64,000 nt of DNA from Vulcanimicrobiota bacterium. GTDB taxonomy: Bacteria; Vulcanimicrobiota; JAJTBE01. Location: NCBI GenBank assembly GCA_021107945.1, contig JAIORV010000157.1:1-64000 (forward strand), written 5' to 3'. The notes under the pieces are model-generated. The model was not told the DNA's origin and did not search any database. It worked only from the letters and a program-made list of their open reading frames with translations. This document shows positions 9,898-20,099 of this stretch, piece after piece. A program made the translations under genes and the position numbers. The number at the start of each line of letters is the position of its first letter. Position 1 is the stretch's first letter.

Positions 9898-9921
9898 AAG
9901 AGGCACATGCCTCTTTTTTTT
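9898..9921 (+). terminator. rho-independent terminator about 40-60 nt after the promoter
   Basis: aagaggca-ca-tgcctctt followed by T run to 9921. Confidence 0.8.
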
Positions 9922-10067
9922 ATGGCATTTTTGCATTTATTCGGATTGTTAATGACATTTTTTGCCGCAAAGACCACTATATTAAAACTCTGCGATCTCC
10001 GCGTCCTCGGCGGTGAAGAATTACTGAATATTTATAATTATTACGGAATTGGAGGTGAGAAAATATA

Positions 10068-11618
10068 ATGAAAACATTACTGGAAAAGATACTGTACAAT
10101 TATCAAAAAGCTTCCGAGTACAGAAAACCACATGAAGAGCGGTGGCGAAGATTTTACAATCTTTACCGTTGCCGGGCGAGGGCGATGGACGATGAGACAC
10201 GGGCGAATGTCTTTGTGCCTGAGGTTTATACCATAATTGAGACTCTTTGTCCCAGGCTTATTTCCAACTATCTGAACACATCGAAGCCCATTGTTGAGGT
10301 TCTGGGGCGTGAGGAGTCGGATATGACCAACGCCCGTGCTTCCGAGAAACTTCTTGCGTACCAGTTTGAGAGGATGCAGCTTCCATTGAAGCTCGTGACG
10401 TTTTACAAGCAGGCTCTTATGTACGGCACTTCAATCGGCAAAGTATTCTGGGACTATCGTGTCGGCAAGAACAGAGACAGTGAAGAAGTTATCCTGTATG
10501 ATGATCCTGTTTTCGAGGTTCTTGATCTACTTGACTTCTATATTGATCCAGATGCGTCAACAATTGACGAAGCTCGGTTCTGTATTCATCGCAAGTTTCT
10601 ATCTTTGGGCGAGCTTGAGAAGAGGCAGGAGTCCGGAATATACAAGAATGTTGACAAAATAGGCGATACAGGCTCCTTTCATGACTCCATGGATTTTAAT
10701 GATGAAGACGACAACGCCAACGATCCCCTTGAAGATAGAAAAATAGAAATTCTCGAATACTGGGAAGATGACCGCGTTGTGACAGTGGCGGAAAGATCGG
10801 TGATTCTTCGTGATTCACCCAACCCATTTGATCATGGAAAGAAGCCATTCGTACATCTGTTTTTTGTTCCTGTTCCGTTTGAATTCTATGGCGTCGGTGT
10901 CGTGGAGCCAATTGAGGGTCTGCAGCTTGAGTTAAATACCAAGAGAAATCAACGGCTTGATAATGTGAACATAATCCTGAACCGCATGTGGCTTCTGCAG
11001 AGGGGAGCTATGGACGATCTCAGGCAATTGCGCAGTCGCCCCGGCGGCGTGATTGTTGTGAATGATATAAACGGATTGCAGCCCCTGCCTGCTCCTGATG
11101 TAACAGCATCTTCGTACCAGGAAGAGGATAAGATAAAGCTCGATATACAGAATACATCGGGAGTGTCGGATTATATTCGCGGTGCGATGGGGTCCCAGAA
11201 ACAAACCGCAACAGAGGTTCAAATCAAGTCGGAGCAAAGCAGCGGCAGGTTCGAGTTCAATTTCAAACTGATGGCCGAGATGGGGATCAAGCAGATAGCC
11301 CGGTTTGTGTTGCAGTTGGATCAGCAGTTGATTGACAGGCAGCGTTCAGTAAGGATTCTGGGGATAAACGGCGTCGAGTTCCTTCGTATTAATCCCGATG
11401 AAATATCCGGCAATTTCGATCTTTATCCCTGCGTTGATCCCATGAGAGTTCATGAGGCGGAGAAGAGGCAACAGATGTTAACTCTTTATTCAAACCTTAT
11501 ATCAAATCCGATTGTGGACAAAAAGATGTTGAGTAAGAGGTTACTGGAAGCGTTCGAGATACAGAACGCCGATAATATGCTCCAAAACCAAGAGATGGAA
11601 AGAAGTAGTGCAATATGA
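10068..11618 (+). CDS. phage portal protein
   Basis: Portal-like sequence (PVPFEFYGVGVVEPIEGLQLELNTKRNQRLDNV ... ATEVQIKSEQSSGRFEFN), first gene of structural module. Confidence 0.85.
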   Translation: MKTLLEKILYNYQKASEYRKPHEERWRRFYNLYRCRARAMDDETRANVFVPEVYTIIETLCPRLISNYLNTSKPIVEVLGREESDMTNARASEKLLAYQFERMQLPLKLVTFYKQALMYGTSIGKVFWDYRVGKNRDSEEVILYDDPVFEVLDLLDFYIDPDASTIDEARFCIHRKFLSLGELEKRQESGIYKNVDKIGDTGSFHDSMDFNDEDDNANDPLEDRKIEILEYWEDDRVVTVAERSVILRDSPNPFDHGKKPFVHLFFVPVPFEFYGVGVVEPIEGLQLELNTKRNQRLDNVNIILNRMWLLQRGAMDDLRQLRSRPGGVIVVNDINGLQPLPAPDVTASSYQEEDKIKLDIQNTSGVSDYIRGAMGSQKQTATEVQIKSEQSSGRFEFNFKLMAEMGIKQIARFVLQLDQQLIDRQRSVRILGINGVEFLRINPDEISGNFDLYPCVDPMRVHEAEKRQQMLTLYSNLISNPIVDKKMLSKRLLEAFEIQNADNMLQNQEMERSSAI

Positions 11619-11848
11619 AAACTCCCCATATCGATGATGAAATAAGTGCCGGTGATGCGGTACTGGAGATGACAAAAACGAGGGGTTGGTTGATAATCAG
11701 GGACTGGATGAGGGTGCGTATCTCCTCAATAATTGAAAGTTTATTGACATGCCCTATTGAGGAAGTATCAATTAAAAGAGCTCAAATCAAAACCCTGAAG
11801 AACGTTCTCTTGAAAGTTGATGAAATAATCGACGGTGGAGATAATTAA
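11615..11848 (+). CDS. hypothetical phage protein
   Basis: ATGA overlap with portal. Confidence 0.6.
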   Translation: MKTPHIDDEISAGDAVLEMTKTRGWLIIRDWMRVRISSIIESLLTCPIEEVSIKRAQIKTLKNVLLKVDEIIDGGDN

Positions 11849-11863
11849 AAAGGAGGAGAATTT

Positions 11864-12709
11864 ATGAATATGCAACCTGGAATGATGCCGGATAATATAC
11901 CTCCCGGTATTTATGAGTATATTATTCAGCCTATGCTGGAGAAGAAAGAATCAATGAAAGCGGGCGGGGCGGAAAGTGCGAAGCTCATGGAAGTAATGAA
12001 GAGGGTTGAATTCCTGGAGGGGAAAATCGCACAGATGAACCGCGATGCCAAAACAAGTTCTGCACAGTTTTCTGCGCCCGGAGCCATTGCTGATGCAGCG
12101 GGGGAAGACGCTGTAATGAAAGAAAATTTACCGATTAATAATCTGAATCTCCCGCCGTTCATACAACAGGGCTTTCAAGATGATTTCAGACAGAAACCGG
12201 CCGAGTCCGTTGTCGGGCTCATGTCGGAAATGTACCAAAAAAAACCAGATACCTTTAAAGGCGGCGGGAAATCAATGGCGGATATGATGGGAATATTTCA
12301 AAACATTTCAAACCAGGCAAGAAAGGATCGTCTGATCGAGAAAAATCGTGATGCAGGTGAAATGATCAAGGATATTGAGCAAATTTTCAAAGATATTCCC
12401 GAGATCAAAAACCGTGCGGATGCTTACGAAATTGCTTATAAGCTCGTAAAGGGAACCCTGACGGAGAGCGGCGGAGAACATCAAGTATTGAAGAGGTCGC
12501 AACATAAGAAAAAGTTTGGGGGAAAAGGCGAAGAAGAAGATCCTGAAAAATCAGGGGGATTACAGGCAAGAAAGAAAAGAGCATTCGTTGAGGGCAAAAA
12601 GACATCCTCAATGGATAGGAACGGAACAGAACTCACTGATATGGAAAAAATGGTATGCAGAAAACTGGGCATATCGGAAGAGAAGTTTTCGAAGTACAGA
12701 AGACAGTGA
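11864..12709 (+). CDS. probable scaffolding-like phage protein
   Basis: AAGGAGG RBS; charged helical composition, position between portal and capsid. Confidence 0.5.
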   Translation: MNMQPGMMPDNIPPGIYEYIIQPMLEKKESMKAGGAESAKLMEVMKRVEFLEGKIAQMNRDAKTSSAQFSAPGAIADAAGEDAVMKENLPINNLNLPPFIQQGFQDDFRQKPAESVVGLMSEMYQKKPDTFKGGGKSMADMMGIFQNISNQARKDRLIEKNRDAGEMIKDIEQIFKDIPEIKNRADAYEIAYKLVKGTLTESGGEHQVLKRSQHKKKFGGKGEEEDPEKSGGLQARKKRAFVEGKKTSSMDRNGTELTDMEKMVCRKLGISEEKFSKYRRQ

Positions 12710-12903
12710 GTAGCGGATTGTATAAAGAACTTGTAACTATTCACCGCAGAGGACGCGGAGAGCGCAGAGTTTAGTTTAAATGAATTTAATGCTTTAGACA
12801 ATTATTAAATCTGCATAAAGTTTGGGTGGAGAATGGTCTTCCGACCAGCCTAAAACGGCGTGAAATCAAGGCTTATAATTCGTGCTTATTCAGACCCATC
12901 ACT

Positions 12904-12955
12904 GTAGGAGAGGCTTCCAGCCTCGATTTTCGTGGCAAGATGCCACTCCTACAAG
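12904..12955. repeat. REP-like palindromic element
   Basis: TGTAGGAG-AGGCTTCCAGCCT-cgattttcgt-GGCAAGATGCC-ACTCCTACA with terminal inverted repeats; partial relatives near 31640 and 58450. Confidence 0.7.
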
Positions 12956-13105
12956 GTAGGACTGAATGCTTACTATAATTCCTATCGCAAAAGTGGGCTG
13001 AATAGATACAAGAACTTATCTAATATGCTTTATTTGGGGAAGATATAAAAAAAGTCTCTTCCCCAAACTCCATCTTCAAAAAACTTTAAATTGGAGGTCT
13101 GAAAT

Positions 13106-13513
13106 ATGAGCAAGAAACAAAAAACGGAAGAGAAGGAAATGGTTGACCCAAGGACGATTGATGTGCAGGTGGGCAGGACATGGCAGGCGCCGAATCCATT
13201 GAGAGTTGATAACCGAGACCCTAATTCATCTTACCGGTGGGTTCGAAAGGATAAGATTGAGCAGAAGAGATATGAGGGATGGAAACCCGTGGAACGGGAT
13301 AACGGCCCTGAAAAGTATGCCAGCCCAGATGGCTCGCAGACTGATAACAATTATCATTATCGCGAACTGGTATTGTGCAAGATGCCCAGGGATATGGCGG
13401 AGCAGAGGAATCAGCATTACCGGGACAAGGGAACAAAAGCGTTGGCAGCGGCCAAGACAAGGTTCAGGAATGAAGCGAGTAGAGCGGGTGTGGAATTGAT
13501 TGAGGATCGTTGA
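13106..13513 (+). CDS. hypothetical phage protein, paralogous to the 13881 ORF
   Basis: RBS TTGGAGG; shares YRWVRKDKIEQKRYEGWKPVERDN...ELVLCKMPRD pattern. Confidence 0.6.
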   Translation: MSKKQKTEEKEMVDPRTIDVQVGRTWQAPNPLRVDNRDPNSSYRWVRKDKIEQKRYEGWKPVERDNGPEKYASPDGSQTDNNYHYRELVLCKMPRDMAEQRNQHYRDKGTKALAAAKTRFRNEASRAGVELIEDR

Positions 13514-13519
13514 GCGGGG

Positions 13520-13836
13520 ATTTAACGCAGAGGACGCAAAGACCGGGGATTCACCGCAAAGATCGCAGAGTGCCTGGTAAACTGCTGAAGCAGTTAATAA
13601 GGGTTCTTTAGATCTGCATTACCCCCGGCTGAAGCCGGGGGTTAATCTAATGCCTTCGGGGGTTAGTTTTATATGGAAAGCCGGGGTTAATCTCATGGGT
13701 TTTAACAAACCTCCGCTGTATGTTGGAACCTGGGGTTATATCTAATTCGTAAATTATTAGAATATCCTCTGTGGTCTCTGTGTCCTCTGTGGTAAAAACC
13801 TGAACCCCTCTGCGGTCTTTGTGGTCTTTGCGGTTT
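13520..13836. repeat. composite repeat element copy 1
   Basis: ttaacgcagaggacgc ... aactgctgaagcagtt ... cccccggctgaagccgggggtta ... tctctgtgtcctctgtggt. Confidence 0.75.
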
Positions 13837-13880
13837 ACTTCCGGGTGTGCTTTATGTTGAAAATAAAAGTAGGTGATTTT

Positions 13881-14081
13881 ATGAAAAGGAAAGTTACCCA
13901 GATGAATTTTCCGCGCGGGATTAAATCGGAGGATGGATTTCAGTACCGATTTATTCCAAGGTCTCATGTCTTTCAAAAACAGGATGAGGGATGGGAGATT
14001 GTGAGGAATGAGGAGGGGCTGGCGGTCAGCAAGAACGAGTTGATATTTTGTCGGCGGAAGGGAAATGGGAAGATAGAATAG
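13881..14081 (+). CDS. small hypothetical phage protein, paralog of the 13106 ORF
   Basis: YRFIPRSHVFQKQDEGWEIVRNE...ELIFCRRKGN. Confidence 0.55.
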   Translation: MKRKVTQMNFPRGIKSEDGFQYRFIPRSHVFQKQDEGWEIVRNEEGLAVSKNELIFCRRKGNGKIE

Positions 14082-14120
14082 GGAAAAGGATCCATTTTCT
14101 TTTATCTGGTATTTAGGGGA

Positions 14121-14480
14121 TTTTAACGCAGAGGACGCAGAGAATGCGCGGAGATTGCAGAGATTCCTCTTTACGGTGAACTGAATAATTGAGGCGGGCG
14201 AAGAGTGGCTCGCTTTTTTATTTTAAGATTTAGACGGGGAAGATTGAGGGCGTGAGAGGTGGAAATTGGAGGTCAGACCCGTGAGACTTAACGTGGAAAC
14301 CGAGGTAAACTGCTGAAGCAGTTAATGGGAATTTTTACTCCTTAATGCCCCGGCTAAAGCCGGGGGTTATTCTAGTAAGAGGTTTAAAACCTCGCTGCGG
14401 GCTGAAACTGGCGGTTAATCTAATTCTGAGATTTCTGAATTATAATCCTCTTTGATCTCTGTGTCCTCTGGGGTTAAAAA
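14121..14480. repeat. composite repeat element copy 2
   Basis: Same module order as copy 1; includes a GC-rich hairpin plus T run at about 14194-14219 that may terminate transcription. Confidence 0.7.
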
Positions 14481-14618
14481 ACATTGAGACTATGTCTTAG
14501 GTGGCTCCCCTCTCCCGGCCTTTCGGCTCTTATTATAGCAAACCTGAAGGTTTGAGCTACGAGGTTTGAGCTACGAGGTTTGAGCTGGATTTATTATACG
14601 AAAGGAAGTGAATTTATT

Positions 14619-15101
14619 ATGGCGACTATTACACAGCGAGCTGCCAGGGTGGCAAATACCATATCGGGGAATTCTCCGGAAGTGAAGGTGTTTCCGGAAG
14701 CGGCTTCACAGAGCTTTAAAGCCGGTGAGTTCGTTTATCTGGTATCCGGTAAAGTAACTGTTTGCGCAAGTAACGGAACCGTGATTCTTGGCATGGCGGT
14801 TGCAGACGCAAGCGGAACAACCGACGAAGATTGTGCGGTATATATTGCAAACGGCGACACCGTGTTTGAGGCAAACATCTATCATTCAACCGTCGGAAGT
14901 GCCGTGACGGCGATAACCGATGTGGGCGTATGCTATGCCCTTCTGGTGTCTTCGAACAAACACTATGTTGACAAGGAAGATACAGACAACGATGCGTTCC
15001 AGGTAAGGAGAATCTCACCAAAGGATATTGTGGGAGATACTTACGGACGCGTGGAGTTCCAGGTGATCGCAAGCGTTAGACAGCTTGGAGATGGATCATA
15101 A
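14619..15101 (+). CDS. probable head decoration/stabilisation-like protein
   Basis: Ala/Thr/Val-rich beta-type small protein immediately 5' of the capsid gene. Confidence 0.55.
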   Translation: MATITQRAARVANTISGNSPEVKVFPEAASQSFKAGEFVYLVSGKVTVCASNGTVILGMAVADASGTTDEDCAVYIANGDTVFEANIYHSTVGSAVTAITDVGVCYALLVSSNKHYVDKEDTDNDAFQVRRISPKDIVGDTYGRVEFQVIASVRQLGDGS

Positions 15102-15246
15102 TCGGAAGTAAAAATTAACCACGAAGCCACGGAGAACACGAAGGGAAATTGGAAGATGGAAAAGGAAATCGGGACGAGACGTCCCTCCTACAGTCCATTT
15201 TCCATTTTTCATTATCTATTATCTTAATATGAAGGAGATGAATTGA

Positions 15247-16152
15247 ATGGGTACTTTTAGATCCAATATGCCCGATCTGATTGCGGACGGGTTCAGAACA
15301 ATACTCTTCGGGAAGTATGACGATTATCCCAAGGAATACCCGAAAATCTATGATATTCTCAAGTCGAAGAAGAAGGAAGAAAAAGACTCCGCCGTTTCCG
15401 GGTTCGGCGTGATGCCCGAAAAAGCGGAGGGTACTGCAATAACCTATGACGACCCTATCCAGGGTTATGATGTGACATACACCCACACCACTTACGGGAT
15501 GGGATTCCGTGTAACCGAGGAGATGTGGGAGGATGACCAGTATAACAAAATCAAGAAACTGCCCAAAGGGCTGGCAAGGTCGGCACATCACACTGTCGAG
15601 CAGACATGCGCCAACATTTTCAACAACGGGTTTGTTACCACATACAACTCCGGCGGAGATGCCAAGGCGTTGTTTGCCACTGACCATCCGTTGACCGGTG
15701 GAGGCACTTATGCAAATGAGCCTGCGGTTGCGGCCGATCTGTCGGTTTCGTCACTGCGCGCCGCCATCCAGTCGATGGAGGAAACGCAGGATGATCGCGG
15801 ATTGATTCTTGCAGTCAAGCCCAAAATTCTTGTGGTTCCCTCGGAATTGCAATGGGAGGCAGACGAGATTCTGAATTCAAAACTGAAGCCCTATACGGCG
15901 GATAACGAGAAGAACGCCTTCGGAAAACTTGGGCTTTCATATTTCACCTGGCATTATTTGACCGACTCGGACGCCTGGTTCCTGCTTGCGGACAAGGATG
16001 ACCACGAGTTGAATTTCTTCTGGAGGAGAAAGCTTGATTCTGAGCATGACAGCGATTTCGAGACGGGAGATTTGAAGTTCAAAGCGACCATGAGGTTCTC
16101 GGTTAAATGGACAGACTGGAGAGGAACATACGGATCTCCGGGCGCAAGCTGA
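15247..16152 (+). CDS. major capsid protein (Mu gpT-like)
   Basis: RSNMPDLIADGF, VTEEMWEDD, FATDHPLTGGGTYAN, LVVPSELQWEADEIL. Confidence 0.8.
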   Translation: MGTFRSNMPDLIADGFRTILFGKYDDYPKEYPKIYDILKSKKKEEKDSAVSGFGVMPEKAEGTAITYDDPIQGYDVTYTHTTYGMGFRVTEEMWEDDQYNKIKKLPKGLARSAHHTVEQTCANIFNNGFVTTYNSGGDAKALFATDHPLTGGGTYANEPAVAADLSVSSLRAAIQSMEETQDDRGLILAVKPKILVVPSELQWEADEILNSKLKPYTADNEKNAFGKLGLSYFTWHYLTDSDAWFLLADKDDHELNFFWRRKLDSEHDSDFETGDLKFKATMRFSVKWTDWRGTYGSPGAS

Positions 16153-16280
16153 TTTTTTACCACGGAGACACGGAGGACACAAAAGGAAATTGGAAGATGG
16201 AATAAGGAAATCGGGACGGGGACGTCCCTCCTACAGTCCATTTTCTTTTTTCCTTTATCTTAAAGTAAGGAAGTGATTTT

Positions 16281-18791
16281 ATGGCTGATACTCATCATGA
16301 TGCATTGTCGGTGGTTAATAACGCCTCAATCGGTGGGAACCTGTCGGTGACAGGGGACCTGGATGTCGATGGAAGTTTTGACCTTGCAGGCGGATTTAGC
16401 TTAACCGATGATGACAAATTGCAAATAAGAGACGCCCAGATATATATTAATTCCTCAACCGACGGTCAGCTTGATCTTGACGCTGACGTCGAAGTGGAAG
16501 TGACCGCCCCGACAACGCAGATTGTAGCTACGACCAAGGTTGATATTGACGGAGGCGAGATTGATATTGATGCAGGCGCGGGTAAAGCAGTCGGAATCAA
16601 TATTGCCGACCAGACCACTGATAATACCACAGGTGGATCTGTAACAGTCGGTGCAGGTAAAGGCAAAGGTTCAGGTGACGGCGGAAGTATTTCACTTACT
16701 GCGGCCGAGCCTCAAGCCACATCTGGCACGGGTGACGGCGGAAGCGTGAATATCACTGCTGCTGATGCCGTGTCCGGAGATAAAGACGGTGGAGATGTTG
16801 TTCTTACGGCTGGCACAAAGTCGGGTTCAGGAACTGACGGCCAGATTAAGATACAGGATGATGTGCTGATTAATTCCACTGAAGAGCTTCGTTTTCAGGA
16901 TTCCGACACCAAGGTGTATTCCTCTACAGACGGGCAACTTGATGTTGATGCCGACCAGGAAGTGGAAGTAACCGCTCCCACAGTCCATATAGTATGTGCG
17001 ACCAAGTTTGACCTGGATGGCGGTGAGTTTGATGTGGATACCGCAGCGGGGAAACCTGCCTCGATTGTAATCGGCAATCAGACAACCAACGACACCGCAG
17101 GGGGAGCGATTACTTTTACCGCCGGTGAAGGTAATGGAACCGGTGACGGTGGAGCGGTTAATATTACATCGGGCGCACCGGAAACTTCATCGGGAACAGG
17201 TGACGCCGGGGCTGTTAATATCACCGGTGCAGATGCCGTTGCCGGGGACAAGAACGGTGGAGATGTAATTATAATTGCGGGTGCAAAGTCGGGTTCAGGA
17301 GCCGACGGACAGATTAAGTTGCAGGATGACATTCTTATTAATGGAACCGAGGAATTGAGATTCCAGGATTCAGCTACAAAGATTGTCTCTTCAACTGATG
17401 GACAGTTGGATGTTGATGCAGATGTTGAAGTGGAAGTAACCGCTCCGATAACGCAGATTGTAGCTACTACCAAGGTTGATATTGACGGTGGTGATATAGA
17501 TATTGATGCAGGCGCGGGTAAAGCTGTAACAATTGATATCGCCGCGCAGGGAACTGCTGATACCGCCGGAGGAGCGGTTGGTATTACAGCGGGTAAAGGT
17601 AAAGGAACCGGTGACGGTGGAGGCGTGAACATTACCGCCGCGGAACCGGAAGCCGCTACCGGAACTGGTAATGGTGGTGGAATAGTATTGACTGCCGGTG
17701 ATGCCGTTTCAGGCGATAAGAATGGGGGAGCTATCACCTTAGCGCCCGGAGCAAAGTCTGGAACAGGCTATGACGGAATGGTTATGATTAGTTCGACAGC
17801 ACAAGTGGCTACCGACAAACAGATACAATTTAGAGATGGCGGACTAATGATAACCTCTAGCGTTGACGGCCAACTTGATATTGACGCAGATGTTGAATTG
17901 GAAGTTACCGCCCCGACAATACATATGGTATGCTCGACCAAACTTGACCTGGACGGCGGTGGAATCGACATTGATGCCGGCGCAGGTAAAAATATCGGTT
18001 TAAATATTACTGACCAGGCTACGCCGGACACCGCCGGTGGAAATGTAATGATTGGGTCTGGTAAAGGTAAAGGTACGGGAAATGGCGGAAACATAAACCT
18101 CGTCGCGGCGGAGCCGGAGGCCGCTTCCGGTACAGGTAATGGCGGAAGCATTAACATTACCGCGGCTGATGCCGTTGCCGGTGACAAAGACGGTGGAAAT
18201 GTAACTATTACAGCGGGTGCAAAATCTGGCGCAGGGACCGACGGACAGGTGAAGATACAGGATGATATTCTTGTTGATACCTCCGAGGAGCTTCGATTCC
18301 GTGATTCCGACCTTGCCATTTACTCCTCTGTTGACGGACAGCTTGATATTAAAGCAGATGACGGTGTTGTAGTAACCGCACCTAATCTGACCTTGGCTGG
18401 AAGTGACTCCGGGTTAACAGTTCGTCAGGTAGCAAAGGCACTGTATGAATTCAGTGAACATGGCGGTAGTCAAGGAACAATTGGATTAGGCGTAACTTTA
18501 CCTGCGAATGCTGTTGTAACCAAAGTTTATTATAAGGTTGCTGTTGTTCTTGCAAGTAGCGGTGCGGCCACAGTTGAATTCGGCTTTACGGGTGACACGG
18601 CGGTATTTGTTCCTCAGCAGGCATTTGACAATGCCATTTACTTGGCTGGTTGGCAGGATGGTACGCCGGATGGCACGGCCGCTACCTTTGTGGACTCGAC
18701 TGAAAAAGAGATTGCAATTACTATCGGAACTGCTGACCTCACAACACAGGGCGAAATTCTGTTGTGGGTTGAATACGTTTTAACATACTAA
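16281..18791 (+). CDS. large tandem-repeat phage surface/fibre-like protein with 156-aa (468-nt) repeats
   Basis: DGQLD(V/I/L)DAD anchor at 16461, 16929, 17397, 17865 and 18333, exactly 468 nt apart. Confidence 0.85.
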   Translation: MADTHHDALSVVNNASIGGNLSVTGDLDVDGSFDLAGGFSLTDDDKLQIRDAQIYINSSTDGQLDLDADVEVEVTAPTTQIVATTKVDIDGGEIDIDAGAGKAVGINIADQTTDNTTGGSVTVGAGKGKGSGDGGSISLTAAEPQATSGTGDGGSVNITAADAVSGDKDGGDVVLTAGTKSGSGTDGQIKIQDDVLINSTEELRFQDSDTKVYSSTDGQLDVDADQEVEVTAPTVHIVCATKFDLDGGEFDVDTAAGKPASIVIGNQTTNDTAGGAITFTAGEGNGTGDGGAVNITSGAPETSSGTGDAGAVNITGADAVAGDKNGGDVIIIAGAKSGSGADGQIKLQDDILINGTEELRFQDSATKIVSSTDGQLDVDADVEVEVTAPITQIVATTKVDIDGGDIDIDAGAGKAVTIDIAAQGTADTAGGAVGITAGKGKGTGDGGGVNITAAEPEAATGTGNGGGIVLTAGDAVSGDKNGGAITLAPGAKSGTGYDGMVMISSTAQVATDKQIQFRDGGLMITSSVDGQLDIDADVELEVTAPTIHMVCSTKLDLDGGGIDIDAGAGKNIGLNITDQATPDTAGGNVMIGSGKGKGTGNGGNINLVAAEPEAASGTGNGGSINITAADAVAGDKDGGNVTITAGAKSGAGTDGQVKIQDDILVDTSEELRFRDSDLAIYSSVDGQLDIKADDGVVVTAPNLTLAGSDSGLTVRQVAKALYEFSEHGGSQGTIGLGVTLPANAVVTKVYYKVAVVLASSGAATVEFGFTGDTAVFVPQQAFDNAIYLAGWQDGTPDGTAATFVDSTEKEIAITIGTADLTTQGEILLWVEYVLTY

Positions 18792-19069
18792 TCGACTACA
18801 TAAAGATTTTCCAGGATAGAATGGCATAATTTTATTAACCGCAAAGACCACAAAGATAACGCAAAGGTTCTTAAAAAATTCCTTTGCGTTATCTGCTTCT
18901 TTGCGGCGAATAATCCCTCCAAGTTTAACTAGTATTTACTTAATTTAGTAATTGGGAATTGTGGAAACATGCGGATTTGCGTGATTTTCTCTTCTAAATG
19001 TTTGGATAAAGTATGGATAAATTTTACTTCTTAAGAAGAAAAAATTGGAAATTAAGGAGAAGAGATAAA

Positions 19070-19351
19070 ATGCCAATATATAAACCAAAAAGTAGGAATC
19101 ATCAGATCGAGATCATCAAGAGCCATTATCCTGGGAGTAAGTCTTTTGAATGGTCCGACGGTATTGAGATAACTACCCCGGATGGTAAAAAGTTCTTTGA
19201 GGGCCTGGGAATATTTGACGGATATTATGGGATAACTGAGGTAGAAATACCTCAGAGACTCCCATTTGTCAGACCCGACAATAAATATGAATCATCTGCT
19301 TGTCATTCGGATTATAATCAGGACGAATTTCATCAAACGAATCATCAGTAA
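19070..19351 (+). CDS. hypothetical protein
   Basis: AAGGAGA RBS and ORF. Confidence 0.45.
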   Translation: MPIYKPKSRNHQIEIIKSHYPGSKSFEWSDGIEITTPDGKKFFEGLGIFDGYYGITEVEIPQRLPFVRPDNKYESSACHSDYNQDEFHQTNHQ

Positions 19352-19583
19352 TTGAAATGTCTCTCATTTCATTCATTACCAATAATTTCCACGAAAATGG
19401 TTTTCCAGATTTACTATAACCGCCAACCTGATAAGCTCTTAAAGCGTCATTATGAGCAGTACTTACTCCATGACAATATGGTTCAAATAAACGATAGCCT
19501 CCCTTATAATAACATCTAATAATTCTACGGGAATGAATAGCTTCACAAATGATATTATTCATAACTAATCCCCTTTCGCACAA
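19269..19583 (-). CDS. small WYL-like-domain protein, antisense to the flanking structural genes
   Basis: ICEAIHSRRIIRCYYKGGYRLFEPYCHGVS...LRAYQVGG resembles a WYL domain. Confidence 0.45.
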   Translation of the reverse strand: MCERGLVMNNIICEAIHSRRIIRCYYKGGYRLFEPYCHGVSTAHNDALRAYQVGGYSKSGKPFSWKLLVMNEMRDISITDDSFDEIRPDYNPNDKQMIHIYCRV

Positions 19584-19759
19584 TAAATGTAATTAATAAA
19601 TATCGATTATTACATGTTATATTAAGGAGTATTTTATCCTGCGTTTATCAATTTGAAATCAATATGAAATAGGCGAGTATTTATTAAGGAGTAAGGCGGA
19701 AAGCCTTTTTTTCTTTGTGGTCTTTGCGGATATAAAAACAGTTTTAAGGAGATGATCTT

Positions 19760-19987
19760 ATGCAATATAACAGACCTATATCCAACGCACAGGCGGTTGA
19801 CAGAAAAAACGAATGCCCCTGTTGCAAGGAAAAACATATAAAGGACGGCGGGCGGTACTTCTGGGGAATGATGACCATGCCCATAAGACACAGGGTATTT
19901 TTCTTTAAAGTGACCCTGGTTCTTCATGTGGAGGTATGCTATTGCCCGAACTGCGGACTGTTTGGGATTGGTGTGAGAGTGAGATGA
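19760..19987 (+). CDS. small zinc-finger protein
   Basis: CPCC...CYCPNCG motif; RBS AAGGAGA. Confidence 0.55.
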   Translation: MQYNRPISNAQAVDRKNECPCCKEKHIKDGGRYFWGMMTMPIRHRVFFFKVTLVLHVEVCYCPNCGLFGIGVRVR

Positions 19988-20099
19988 CCCGGAGCTTTTA
20001 ACGCAGAGGACGCAGAGAAAACGCGGAGACCGCGGAGACTTTTTAATTAAAACCTCTGCGAACTCAGCGATCTCTGCGTTGAATAAGGATGTGATTTTA

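Noticed and set aside
17078-18319. Long minus-strand ORFs opposite the tandem-repeat protein (17078..17737, 17768..18319)
   Set aside because: Pro/Ser/Ala-rich translations of the antisense of a GC-biased repetitive gene; no start signals; periodicity explains their openness.
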